Assembly (NCBI GenBank): GCA_013396915.1
Contig: VWZL01000594.1
Coordinates: 1 to 64,000 of the forward strand
From: Stercorarius parasiticus
Lineage: Eukaryota > Chordata > Aves > Charadriiformes > Stercorariidae
DNA length: 64,000 nt
Direction of reading: 5' to 3'
In this document: positions 26,973 to 37,738 of the stretch, one piece after another
How the letters are laid out: every line of letters begins with the position of its first letter
How positions within the stretch are numbered: position 1 is the first letter of the stretch
The notes under the pieces: model-generated
Databases searched by the model: none
What the model saw: only the letters and a program-made list of their open reading frames with translations
What the model was told of the DNA's origin: nothing
Made by a program: the position numbers and the translations under genes

Positions 26973-27989
26973 AGAGCAGAGGACTGAGTCGGAGATAAAA
27001 TAGGTGTGCTAGCATCTGCTAACCTCCTAAACTAAAGCACCAACAGACTATTTCTAAAGAAAATTAACATGACATAATAAACCATCTGCTTAATGGGAAG
27101 ACTAAATGCAGTCTTTCCCCATTTGAAACAAAAGCATTATAAGCAAGGTGAAAGAGCAGGCAAGCTGCTGGCAGCAAATCTAAATCAGTAAGATGTGCAA
27201 ATATGCAGTTTATTAAACACAATTTATAACTAGATAGAAAAAACCAATGAATTCCACAGATTTTATGGAGATATCCATATACATAACTGTAATTTTCATA
27301 TTTACAATAATCTCAGGCTTCTGCTAAAAAATTATCTTTTCGAAGGTAATGAACACTGACAACATGAAAAAGAGGGAGTTGTTTCCTTGTAAGAAATAAA
27401 CAGGCCATTAAGTAATTAAACATAGACACTGATTTGAGTGTGGGGTTTTATAAACTATTCAGTGATCATCCAATTCTGGTACTAACAGCAGCATTTCCGG
27501 AAGCAGAGAAAAAACCACACCTGCAGACCACTTAACAGACAAGGCCACAATACTTACAGAAAGAATCCGTCTCCTTTGCTAAAAAAAAAAAAAGCGCCAA
27601 AGTATTGAGCGTGTAGAAGGACAATGTATTCATTACATTGTGCATAGCGAGACCGGGGTTTCACAACGGGACTGTGAGCCTGCACATCACGTACACAGGT
27701 GAAGTATATAAAGGTTTTGCAGTTCAACCTACTGTTGCATTACATCACTTTACAGAGAGAAGGGGACTGGCAGAGCTGGATGGAGTTTAAGTTAAAAGTG
27801 TGATATAATTTTGGTCTAGGTTTCAATATCTCTGATTTAAAATCTGTAAGACATTCTGCCTTAGAGAATACTTCTGCATCTATGAGAAAAAAAGCTTCAT
27901 GTTTCCTTTTAATTTATGATGTATTACTGTATTTTATGACATATTTGTTATAATTTTGTTTATATATATAACAAACATAATTTGTTATA
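26973..27989. other. Unique non-coding DNA
   Basis: No supported gene. A run of 13 A at 27581-27593 is followed by a small patch richer in CpG than its surroundings (27594-27690), which contains an 8-bp inverted repeat ACAATGTA..TACATTGT at 27621-27641. Confidence 0.5.
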
Positions 27990-28067
27990 TTTGTAGGTAT
28001 TTTTTATAATGACTTTTATAAAATCAGCCCATTTTTCCTGAGCTGCTGTGCATTAGAGGTTACACAT
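27990..28067 (+). repeat. 78-bp direct repeat, copy 1
   Basis: Seventy-eight bases from TTTGTAGGTATTTTTTATAA to AGAGGTTACACAT are identical, base for base, to 28836-28913. The five bases TATAT lie immediately on both sides of the block (27986-27990 and 28068-28072), which could be a target duplication but is weak evidence in AT-rich DNA. I recognise no known repeat family in it. Confidence 0.95.
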
Positions 28068-28835
28068 TATATCTGTCCTAAGCTTTTATTTCTCATGTGA
28101 AAAGGGCAGTCAAAGACAGAAAAAATAACTCAGAGAATAAACAGCCTCACTGCTTGGGCACCATCACTAGACATATACCGTACTGAAGTGCCACGCTATG
28201 GATATTAAGAACAGGCTTACGGATAGAAATACAGAATTCAGAGCAAAAGACTGGATCTCATAGACACACTATCAGCAATAATCCACTGCTTCGCACAATC
28301 AGAGGATTTTCATGCACATTCTCAACAGGATCATGCAATATCTCAAAGGGTAGAAAAGTCTTCTTTCTGGAAGCTAAGTTGAACACTGGGATTTAAAGCA
28401 CAGGTTAGGACATTACCCACTGCAATAACCTGAGAGAATTTCTTGATCCAATTGCTAAATTATCTTTTTTCATTTTTTGCTGCTTTAATTAAAAAAAATA
28501 AAGAAACAAAAGAAAAAATGTTGCATTCCACTTATTTTTTTAAATAAAATATCAAGTGGAATATTTTTATTTGCACACAATGTTGGCTTCTCTCTTTGAT
28601 TTGAATGTTTTCACTTAATTTGACCTACCTTCATGAACTGAACATTTTCTGAACTTGTTCATTAACATTTTGTCAACTTCTACTTTTTATAAGGCTTTTA
28701 TATTAAGTTGGATCATCTGCTGAGAAAGTAACATGTTTTTTGTAGCATTTTCCCTCAACTTCCCCCCTCAACTAAATCCCCACTTCTGTCAAGATGCTGA
28801 GTTACACCACATTAGCTGCTATGACGTAAACTCTT
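28068..28835. other. Unique AT-rich non-coding DNA between repeats
   Basis: No gene or known repeat recognised. It separates two identical 78-bp blocks. Confidence 0.5.
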
Positions 28836-28913
28836 TTTGTAGGTATTTTTTATAATGACTTTTATAAAATCAGCCCATTTTTCCTGAGCTGCTGTGCATT
28901 AGAGGTTACACAT
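28836..28913 (+). repeat. 78-bp direct repeat, copy 2
   Basis: Identical to 27990-28067 and in the same orientation, 846 bp downstream. Similarity stops sharply on both sides (CTCTT before and GCC after, against TATAT and TAT in the other copy). Confidence 0.95.
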
Positions 28914-31704
28914 GCCTTGTTTACTTTCATTCTTCTGAAAACATATTTGTTTAACCAGCATTAGTTCTTTTCTGATACATGATTACTTCTTAAAATTAAA
29001 TAGGTATACACATATTTGTCCATAAGTATTTACTACTGCAAATAAGGAACTTTTCAAGTAAAAGCAGTCGAAATAAAGATAGAGTATTTGTTATCATCAC
29101 ATCTCTATCTGCAGATAGCTGAATTATTTGAATGAAGTTAAATAGAAGTTTATACAAAATTATTTTAATTATCAGTTGCTTGTTTGTTTTCAACGGTCAA
29201 CATGGGTCTTCTATTTTACGTGTCCCCTGGCATAAAAATAATGAATATTTACTGTTTATTTGATGGATATGATGTGACGCAATTTAGTAATGACTTGTTC
29301 TCATCCAGAAAAACACTTAAACAACAGCCTTAATTTGAAGTATTTTAGCAACTGTCATTGACTTCAGCGAGACTACTTATGTGCTTAAGATTACAGCAGT
29401 ATTAAAAATGGTTGAACTGGGAACTTTTGCTGATTTTTTGCTTCACAGAAAACCAAACCAAAATGCAGGTTCTTTCCAAAACTCTATGAACTGGTTTTAA
29501 AATTTGGAACTCCTGTTACTGCTTATAACTGACGGAGAAAAGAATCAGAAAAAGATATAGAAACCTACAGCTTGCCTAAGAGTTAGCACTGTGCTGAACC
29601 ACTGTTACGCCATATGATAGAGTTCAGCTCTTCCTAAATTAAACTTCTGTCAGTGACAGCTCATAAAGGCTGCAAAATCCTTTGATTCCTCTGTAACACA
29701 GGAAAAGAAACTTGCAATTCCCTGTCCTTCATATTGATAATTCTTTAAGCTGTTTGTATAAATTGACATTTGACCGAATTCCACATTAGATAAGTTAGCT
29801 GAAAAACAGGGCCAAATCAAAAGCACTAAAACTCTCTTTGTTAACATTTACTTGTATAATAAACCAGCTACTTAGCATGCCAGAACAGTTCACCTATGGC
29901 TTTCTCCATTCCCTGTATATTTATTGGTCTACATGTAGATTATGTAGGAACATTGTCATATCCTATTTACAAGAGTATATACTGTAGCAATTCCTGTATC
30001 TAATGACTGCAGTAGTTGCACCATTATTATGCCCTTGGTTCCCAAGCCTCCCTCTGGCATTTTTAAAAGCTGCAGTTGTTAGTAACCAAAATTCTCTTAT
30101 GCATTAGTGGAAAGGAACTATGGGAAGTCAAGGTAGATTTTTTAATGCTGCTACAAAGTGAAAGAAAGCTCAAAGGAAAACAGTGAAAGATGAGAATACA
30201 AGCCCTATTAATAGCCAAATAATTTTTCTTATAAAGATAGTGGAAGTCTGCAAAAACAATGGGGTCCCTTGCTCATAGGGGTGCGCTCTGCTTTGAGCAT
30301 GGCTTTGACTTGTTTCAACTTCAGTGGCACAGCATTCATTTATGGCATAACTTTTCTGAGCAGATTAGCTCCAAATGACATGGCAAAATCCATTATCCCG
30401 GTGCTCTTGCAGAGAAACACAGAAATTTCAGACCAAAGCTCCTTCCATGGTGATCTTGTTACCCTTTTGGCATCTAGGAGCCCTAGCTCAAGCATATAGC
30501 TAAGCTAAGCTACCAGCTTAAAACAGGTAGGGGAACCGAAAACTATTCTCCGCAGTTGAAATGCTCATTATTGCACACAGAAGTGCCTTACCTAACATTT
30601 TGTTCAGTATCCCCGCTACCATCTGTTTGGACTATGGCTTGCAGATTTATATGTTAAAGAGCTCTTGCCAGCCTCCCTTGTTTCCTTGCTAAACACAACC
30701 CTCACCATTACTTAAAGAGGCACCAGATAAATAAATAAAGTTAGAACAATAAAAGAACGTAAAAATTAATTTCTCAGTGAGTGATATTTGGGGAAAGGCA
30801 GAACACGTATTTGCAGTGAAAGAAAATTATTTAATGTATTAATTGGGATATATGTTTGAGTGGAATGGTTCCACCGATTGGGATCATTATGGCAAATAAA
30901 ACTGCATCCAAAGTACCAAAGAAAAGGCAAACATATTATGTTACTGCACTGCTAAAGAGTCACCGGAGCATATGAAACTGTAGAGTCACAGCTAAAGTGT
31001 AGCACACTACCATGCTTAGCGCATCATATTTTCTCCTTCCTCATACATTAGAAATACATTTGTCAGACTTGCCCATGACTTCATGAAAATATAGTTTCAC
31101 TTTTCCCTATCATTTTGTAACAAAGATGCAAGCACAAAGGGGAGACATTTATTAGTTAATATATGGAAATATTTAAACAATAAATCTGTCATAATTCAGA
31201 TATGCAGATTCACTCCTTCCCATATTCTCCCATTCCCTCCACAATCCGTAGCTTTTCTGAGCTTGTCAAATCATCCTTTTGTCCTCTGAAGTATTCTGGA
31301 ACAATATCTTCTGATGACAGTGACGTTTAGTGATGACAGTGAAGCTGATAAACTGATTATTGGGTTGCTATCATTTCCTATTCTCCTCTCCCACTTCTAT
31401 AAAGCTGGAATAAAGAAAGTCCAGTACCTGCGCTGCATTAAGTAGTCCTTTTAGCTTTCCCTGTAATATTAGTCTCAGTAAAACTGAGCCATCTGCAGAC
31501 TGAAGAAAAATGATGCTACCATGAACTGCTTTTTCTTGTCCATATAAAAGTACACTCATGTCTACATTTTATCAAGGAAAACATTGTGCTGGTAGTATTG
31601 TAATTTGTGAGTAAGAGATCCAAAGCTGATTCTGCTATTTATAATGTACACGTTGGTTATCTTAGTTGTCAAGGAAGAGACTCTTTTAATGCTGGAACTT
31701 CACT
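28914..31704. other. Unique AT-rich non-coding DNA
   Basis: Nothing recognisable. Open frames are all under 80 codons. Confidence 0.55.
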
Positions 31705-32449
31705 TGGAATGGAATAGAATATAATATACTATTTCAGTTGGAAGAGACCTACAGTGATCATCCAGTCCAACTGCCTGACCAATTCAGGGCTGACCAAGTT
31801 AAAGCAGGTTATTAAGGGCATTGGCCAAAGGCCTCTTAAACACTGACAGGCTTGGGGCATCAACCAGCTCTCTAGGAAGCCTGTTCCAGTGTTTGACCAC
31901 CCTCTCGCTAAAGAAAAGCTCCCTAATGTCCAGTCCAAACCTCCCCTGGCGCAGCTTTGAACCATTCCCATGCATCCTGTCACGGGATACCAGGGAGAAG
32001 AGATCAGCACCTCCCACTCCATGTCCCCTCCTCCGGAAGCTGCAGAGAGCAATGAGGTCGCCCCTCAGCCTCCTTTTCTCCAAACCAGGCAAGCCTAAAG
32101 TCCTCAGTGGCTCCTCATAGGACATCCCTTCCAGACTTTTCACCAGCTTTGCTGCCCTCCTCTGGACACACCCAAGGACCATAACATCCTTCTTAAATTG
32201 TGGAGCCCACAACTGCACACAGTACTCAAGGTGAGGCCGCACCAAAGCTAAATACAGCGGGATAATGTCCTCCTTTGACCAGGTGGTTATGCTGTGTTTG
32301 ATGCACTCCAGGATGTGGTTTGCCCTCTTGGCTGCCAGGGCACACTGCTGACTCCTATTGAGCCGGCTCTTGACCAGCACCCCCAGATCCCTTTCTGCAG
32401 GGCTGCTCTCCAGCCGCGCCTCCCCCAGTTTGTACTTGTGTCTGGCATA
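31705..32449 (-). mobile_element. CR1 LINE 3' portion, antisense, distinct subfamily
   Basis: About 745 bp of CR1 in antisense orientation. On the minus strand it ends GTCTCTTCCAACTGAAATAG and then an ATTCTATTCC-type tail, different from the ATTCTATG tail of the 20422 and 23781 copies, so it belongs to another CR1 subfamily. Coding blocks on the plus strand such as AGCTCTCTAGGAAGCCTG and TTGACCACCCTCTCG are typical of that group. Similarity ends near 32449, the 5' truncation point. The element has kept its reading frame over about 217 codons, suggesting it is younger or luckier than the copy at 2310. Confidence 0.93.
31799..32449 (-). pseudogene. CR1 ORF2 C-terminal region, frame still open
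   Basis: An open frame on the minus strand runs from 32584 to a stop at 31799 (261 codons). Only residues from about 46 on are CR1; the first 45 come from flanking DNA by chance. Recognisable blocks, in order, are LESSPAERDLGVLVKSRLNR, QQCALAAKRANHILECIK, IIPLYLALVRPHLEYCVQLW, LEKRRLRGDLIAL and VVKHWNRLPRELVDAPSLSV. This is the thumb and C-terminal portion after the RT catalytic motifs, which are absent. No endonuclease domain is present, so it cannot retrotranspose. The open frame without stops over 650 bp is the least damaged coding stretch in the window. Confidence 0.9.
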
Positions 32450-32825
32450 CTTTCCACTAGCTTGTCCTTCTTCCAAAATCCTTCTGTGTACCAGTGAAGA
32501 CTGAAATCTCTTGCACCTTTCTTGCAACTGCTTATCTTCGTATCTTTCACAAGTATTCTTAAAACAGATAAATAGGTAAGCCAACTACTCTTGACTTCTG
32601 CCTGAAGACTGTTAGTTTCATATTTGCAAATGTTCCCTTTTTTCTTTTACTAAGCTTAAGTTTCATTTTGTTCGTAGTGAATTAAGTATAGTAGGTTGCA
32701 ATATAAGTTTTAAAGTCATGTTGTTAAAATGTGGCAAAAAAGAACTGTTTGAGAAGGCATATCTTGCCATGTTTCCAATAATTGGGTAAACATTACTTAG
32801 TCTTCATTAGGCAAATGCAGGCACA

Positions 32826-32935
32826 AGGAGAATCTGACTCACCCAGAGTAGTCTGCAAGTCACTAGATCATCTAGGAACAGAACAAATTAATCCTAAATC
32901 CCCATTGTTTCCAATCTACTATATAATGCGCCGGT
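32826..32935 (+). mobile_element. Probable ancient SINE relic (MIR/CORE-like tail)
   Basis: The order GACTCACCCAGAGTAG, GCAAGTCACTAG, AGGAACAGAAC, TCCTAAATCCCC and CCAATCTACTATATAATGC resembles the tail of old amniote tRNA-derived SINEs. Those typically read gacttgcccaaggtcac, gcaagtcagtgg, ggaatagaaccc, tcctgactccca and ctaaccactagacca. Similarity is diffuse, as expected of an old insertion. The assignment is from memory and needs a profile search. Confidence 0.35.
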
Positions 32936-35362
32936 TAAGCTAAACTGTACTTTCGAAGTGCTTGATTTATGAGTGCATAGGCAGGAAGAGTTAATCAAAT
33001 CTTCCCTTTGCTCCATCTGGATGAAGCCACTTATGCTTTGGCTAAGTGAACTTTCTTCCTCCATGGAGCATGGGGGAGGAGGGTGAGAAAAAAGCTGCAG
33101 CACTATTCGGTATGGTCTTCCCGAGCATCACAGGACAGTGTTTCTCATGATCAATTCTAGAAGCCTGACTCCATGGTCTTCTTGGTTGGCGCATATCTAC
33201 ACTTTCTAACAAAAGCATGTCAATTTCTACCAGTTACTGTTCAGTCAATGAGTTAGAAAAAATTTATTAGTTTAATAGTAAAGCAATTATTATTTATTTC
33301 TAAAAAATAAGAAATAATTAGTAAGAGATCTCTGTGTAATGGGATGTCACTTATGGACTCATGAAAGAGTACATTTGTTGTCTTCTGTGGAAGCAGATCA
33401 AGACCTTCATTAGAAAAGAAGATCCTATTTTACACTTCAACACCTTTAACTCTTATTTCTGTAGCACTATCGACTTCAGCGAAACAAGATACAGCTAAGT
33501 ATAAGTCAGGATATTAAATCTGGTTCTTATTTAATACGTCTCAGAGATGTTCTAGCTATACACTTTAGCAGTTCCTCTATTTCAAAAATGCTATAAAATT
33601 TTATGATGTCATTTTGATCAATTTTGCACTTAGGAATTGATAGTGGATGTTCTACTTCTTTCTCAGTAGAACAAAACCAGAAAAGTGACATGTACTTCCC
33701 CTGGCAAAGGTGAATCATCAGGATGTGTCCATCTGAGTGAGCATCGAACAGTCAAAACTGCAAATAGCTCTTAACATATACTCCAGGCTTTGCCAAAAAA
33801 TATTCCATTCCTTTAGTCTTCTCTCCTGTGCTCACTGTGTCCCACCATCTCACTTCAGCTTTCTGGAATTTGTTTCACTTTACATTTCCAACTTGTAAGT
33901 TTCCCTTTTTCTAATAAAAGTATCAATGCTGATAACTTTTTTCCCCAAGACTTTTTTCTCTTGACAAATAATAGAAAAGGAATGTATTCTGTTTCTCAAA
34001 ACTTGGATGTGGGTGTCAGAAACCTCCCCCATCTTTAAGCTCTATTTCCCTGTTTATACAAAACATAACTGATCCTGTCATGAAAGACAATGTAAACACA
34101 CAAACATGAGTGAAACCCTAAATTTTTACCACTGCTTTTACACATCCTTGAAAGTGCGAAAATCTTGCTCCTTTTTTTATTATACCTCACTTCTCAAGTC
34201 CTTTCTTCCCTTCCCCTGTATATGCACAATTTTTCAGCAGTTTTTAGTATTCCACATTTCATAACCAATATACTGAGAATTTTGCTTTCTGAGAATTGTG
34301 CTGTTCCTTGAGTGAATCACACTACTTTTCTAATGATCCTCCATTAATTCTTGTGAACATGATGTTTTCTACCCACTTTATATCCTCCAGCCAAAGCAAA
34401 CTGACTCTGAATGAAAGTTGTCCTGTGGTTCCTTCCCTCCCTCTAATAGATTGAGACATAAATGACAACTGGTGTGATGTCTATGACTGTGCAAAATAAC
34501 ATTCGCAGATGTACTGCCAGACATATTACTTGACTGTAAAAAAAAAAAAAAGCTGCAATCTTGTAATTACTTTGTGAAAAGTGACTAAAATCAAAACAAA
34601 GCTATTCTGGTGGTATTTGCACCACTTTTTCATTCAATTCTTCAGAGCACTCATTCACAGCATCAGACACTAGATTAAGATCTCAAAATTTATCTCTAGA
34701 CAATCCAGTCAATTTTTAACAGCTCTTCAATAAAATAAAAATAAAAATAAAAAAATGACACAGCTCACAGACTAAGGGGGTCTAAGAATTGAACTAAATT
34801 ATAATCCAATAGCATTTTTTTACTACAACTAATACCCAGCTTTTCAAAAAAGTGTTTGAAGATGTGAAAGCATTATGAAAAGGGTAGAATGGGTAGATCT
34901 ATCATTCCTGTTTAGAGAATAGACAGAGAAGCTGAACATAAAAGAAAATCAGATTCTCCATCCAGCTGCTGTTTGCTATGTGACCTTGCCAACTGAATGT
35001 TGTACAAAATGCAAAGTGACTGAATATCCAGACTTTCTGAAGCTGAAGTACCAGAAACTGAGATGGGAATGGCTGGGGGAAAAAAGGTAGAAGAATCTTT
35101 TTCCTACACGCGCAGACACACCATGTACCTGCTCTCCAATGGATCACAGTATATGGATCACTATTCCAGTAGTCTGAAATAACTTGAGTTCATAGCTAAG
35201 GAAGCAAGTAGCCTTCTCCATGCCCACCTCAATCCAGTAGTACTCAGCACCACTCATTTTGAAGCTCTTCTACTAACTCTTGCAGAAAAGGCTTTGCATT
35301 GGTAACCTAAGCGTTGAATGGTTATGCTTCCATAGCAAAGGTGAATGCATTAATCTAAACGA

Positions 35363-35421
35363 CTGGAAAAAAAACCAAAACAACAAAAAAGAAAACAAAC
35401 CAAACCCCCTCCCCCCCCCAA
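35363..35421. repeat. A/C-rich low-complexity tract
   Basis: A-rich stretch with interspersed C (AAAACCAAAACAACAAAAAA and similar), ending in C5-T-C9. It is simple sequence without gene content. Confidence 0.8.
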
Positions 35422-35695
35422 AATACAAAGAATTGCAAGCAAAAGATTAATATAGAGAAGGCCATGTACCGAGCATCTTTTGTGAATATTCAACTAGCAC
35501 TTTTCTCAAGCAAACAGCGAACTAGGGGACTGGGTGTAGGTTTTCTATACACAGGTAAATTTGCACATCATAAACAACAGCAGCAAACATTAACAACAAT
35601 GTTTTAATGAAGTAAAATATTTTCCTGAATGCAGCGTTGCATTTTATTTCCGAATTACAAATTTTACTCCTATCTCAAAGTATAATACAAGAGCT

Positions 35696-36455
35696 TGACA
35701 GAGCTGCCACAAAGACGACCTGGTAAACATACTGACAAAGAAGGTCATCTCCATAGCGGGGAGCCCTGAGACATCTCTGATAAGCTCTGCTGAAACCTTC
35801 TTGATAGGGAGTAGTTGGCAGGACAAAGAAACCTTGATGGGTCCAGGACAAAGAAACAGTGATAAGGAACTGACCTTCCAGGAAAACAGGAGTCAGCAGC
35901 CATTATTCTGGGAACTGATGTCCTACACTCAGTTACACTAAAAGGGATAAAAAGCAAATTGCTACTTCGCCGAAAGGAGCTTCTCTGCACAAGATCTCTC
36001 GGACAGCCTGGACCCTGGCTGGGGACACCTGGCTGACTCTGGACTTCATGACACAGGTCACCTTTAAAGTGAGACTTTTGTGTCGTTGATGAGACCCGCT
36101 GCTGGGAGCAGTTTGGTGAATGCCGTACTGGCAACACCTCACATAATATATTTACAGGCGTACACACACAGGTAAAAGTTCATAAGTATATACTCGCTTC
36201 ACTAGTTGGAATTCTGTAATAACTTTTAACATACACATATTTGCTTTCCTAGCACTAATTTTGTAGTGACTTTAAGTGTGTGTATATATATACATTTGCT
36301 AATAGCAGTTTTGTAGTAATTTCTATTAAGGAAATTCTCTGAAACCTAGAACCCCATGTCCTTGTGTATCACCAAATCCTGAGACTCCCACAGTCACGAT
36401 CTTTACACACCTGTAAGTTGGGAAACCCTCACAGGCCGTGTCCGTGACCACTACA
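35696..36455 (+). mobile_element. Probable solo LTR of an endogenous retrovirus
   Basis: A 760-bp block bounded by TG (TGACAGAGCTGCC) and CA (GTGACCACTACA). It contains a TATA-like GGATAAAAAG at 35945-35954, then a more GC-rich stretch typical of R/U5 (CGGACAGCCTGGACCCTGGC; GTCGTTGATGAGACCCGC), and an end, GCCGTGTCCGTGACC, that I associate with avian LTRs. The five bases before it are GAGCT and the five after it GAACT, so a one-mismatch 5-bp target duplication is possible. No internal gag-pol-env sequence lies on either side, hence solo. A 140-codon minus-strand frame (35745-36167) is a by-product of this block. Family not named; boundaries are inferred. Confidence 0.55.
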
Positions 36456-37677
36456 GAACTGAGAAACTATCCATCAAAAATTTGGTATACATTTACCTCT
36501 CGATACTCAGGGGCAATATTTGAAGTTTATACTGACTATCAGTGTCCTCTCCTGCAAACATCAACAGCAGGTCTGGACTAAGCATTTCATTTCCAGCAGG
36601 GGGATCTTCTGTTACCTTCACTGTCAATCCTTTAGCAGACATTTCACTACCTCTTTGAAAATTTGTAGCATCATAGCCCTACAAAAAGTCCAATTATCGT
36701 AATTTGCCTCAAGATAGACTGTGAGAAACTCTGAAGTTAAAAATGCACAAGTTGGTAAAGCCACAAATTGTCCAAATATTATGAAAATTAGTTGAGTGAA
36801 TAAATACATCTTCTAAAAAAGCAGAATACCTAAATACAGATAGTCATTACTGTAAATCCTGAAAAAGTATTTGTGTGAAGATGATAAGAAAATATGCCAC
36901 TCACTCTTTTATTACTCAATATTAAACCAGACATGGCATAATAATTACCATTACTGCTGACTGTTTGAACTGCTTATACTCTATGCGTACTGTAGTTAAA
37001 ATAATCCTGCCTCCAAGAATGTCTTCTTTCAAAAGTGAAAATAAATGTTACTTCTGTGTAGTTACTTATCCTCTCAAATCTCTTTCCAAGCTTACTGCCT
37101 TACATCAAGGTCCTGAGCAACTTTTCCAGGAACTTCTGTACTCCCACCGTCTCTAAGACAATGATGGCTCTGTCCCTCAGGCAAGCACCCTCTCTTGTAT
37201 CCTTCCTTTTAAAATACTCTTTACCCATATTAACTTTTAAGCCTGGAGCTTCCTGGTGTATTTGACACTTCCTTAATTTACTCCTTTTGAAGGCTTCCCT
37301 CTCAGTGTCCATATCCTAAGGGGCAACAGCTTCCTACTTCCCTCAGCACCCCAAGTTGCTGCTCTTTGCAAGTTTGTGTTGTAGTCACTGGGAAACTTCT
37401 ACCCGTCTAACAAAGCAACACTCCTTTGTGACGGCTTCTGCCAGAAACAGGCCCTGAGTGTTTTGGTAGCGTGTTTGACACTGCAGTATCTCGACTACTA
37501 AATCAGTCTGGATTAAGGATTGGCAGGACAGAGCCGAGGGACCGCACACTGGACTTAGGGCAATGATTGGCATGTGTTTAATTTTTTCTGTGTATTCAGT
37601 ATTACCTTCTGATGAGTTTGATACAGGGCACGAATGGAAGCCACATTATGAAATGAGAGATAAGAGAGCATAGATTA
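36456..37677. other. Unique non-coding DNA
   Basis: No recognisable gene or repeat. The stretch 36990-37570 is a little more GC-rich than its neighbours but has no open frame above 70 codons. Confidence 0.5.
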
Positions 37678-37738
37678 CTAGATGATCTTTAAGGTTCCTT
37701 CCAACCTGAACCATTCCATGATTCTGTGATTCTGTGAT
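37678..37738 (+). mobile_element. CR1 LINE 3' tail (short)
   Basis: Sixty bases reading ACTAGATGATCTTTAAGGTT, then CCTTCCAACCTGAACCATTC and ending in two ATTCTGTG octamers. This is the extreme 3' end of a sense-oriented CR1. The octamer variant ATTCTGTG differs from the ATTCTATG of the copies at 20422 and 23781. Nothing coding is retained. Confidence 0.93.

Larger units (their letters stand above)
32450..35695. other. Unique AT-rich non-coding DNA
   Basis: Apart from the SINE-like relic at 32826-32935, I see only simple tracts: an A14 run at 34538-34551, an A-rich AAATAAAA tract near 34729-34755 and a mixed A/C tract at 35363-35421 that ends in C5-T-C9. Confidence 0.5.

Noticed and set aside
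27990..28067. Box C-like (ATAATGA) and box D-like (CTGA) words suggesting a C/D snoRNA in the 78-bp repeat
   Set aside because: The box C match is imperfect, the spacing is short and there is no terminal stem, so a snoRNA call is not supported.
32286..32584. Overlapping plus- and minus-strand frames of 67-99 codons around the CR1 at 31705-32449
   Set aside because: They are shadow frames of the CR1 ORF2 sequence.
35745..36167. 140-codon minus-strand open frame
   Set aside because: It lies wholly inside the probable solo LTR at 35696-36455 and on its antisense strand; it resembles no protein I know.
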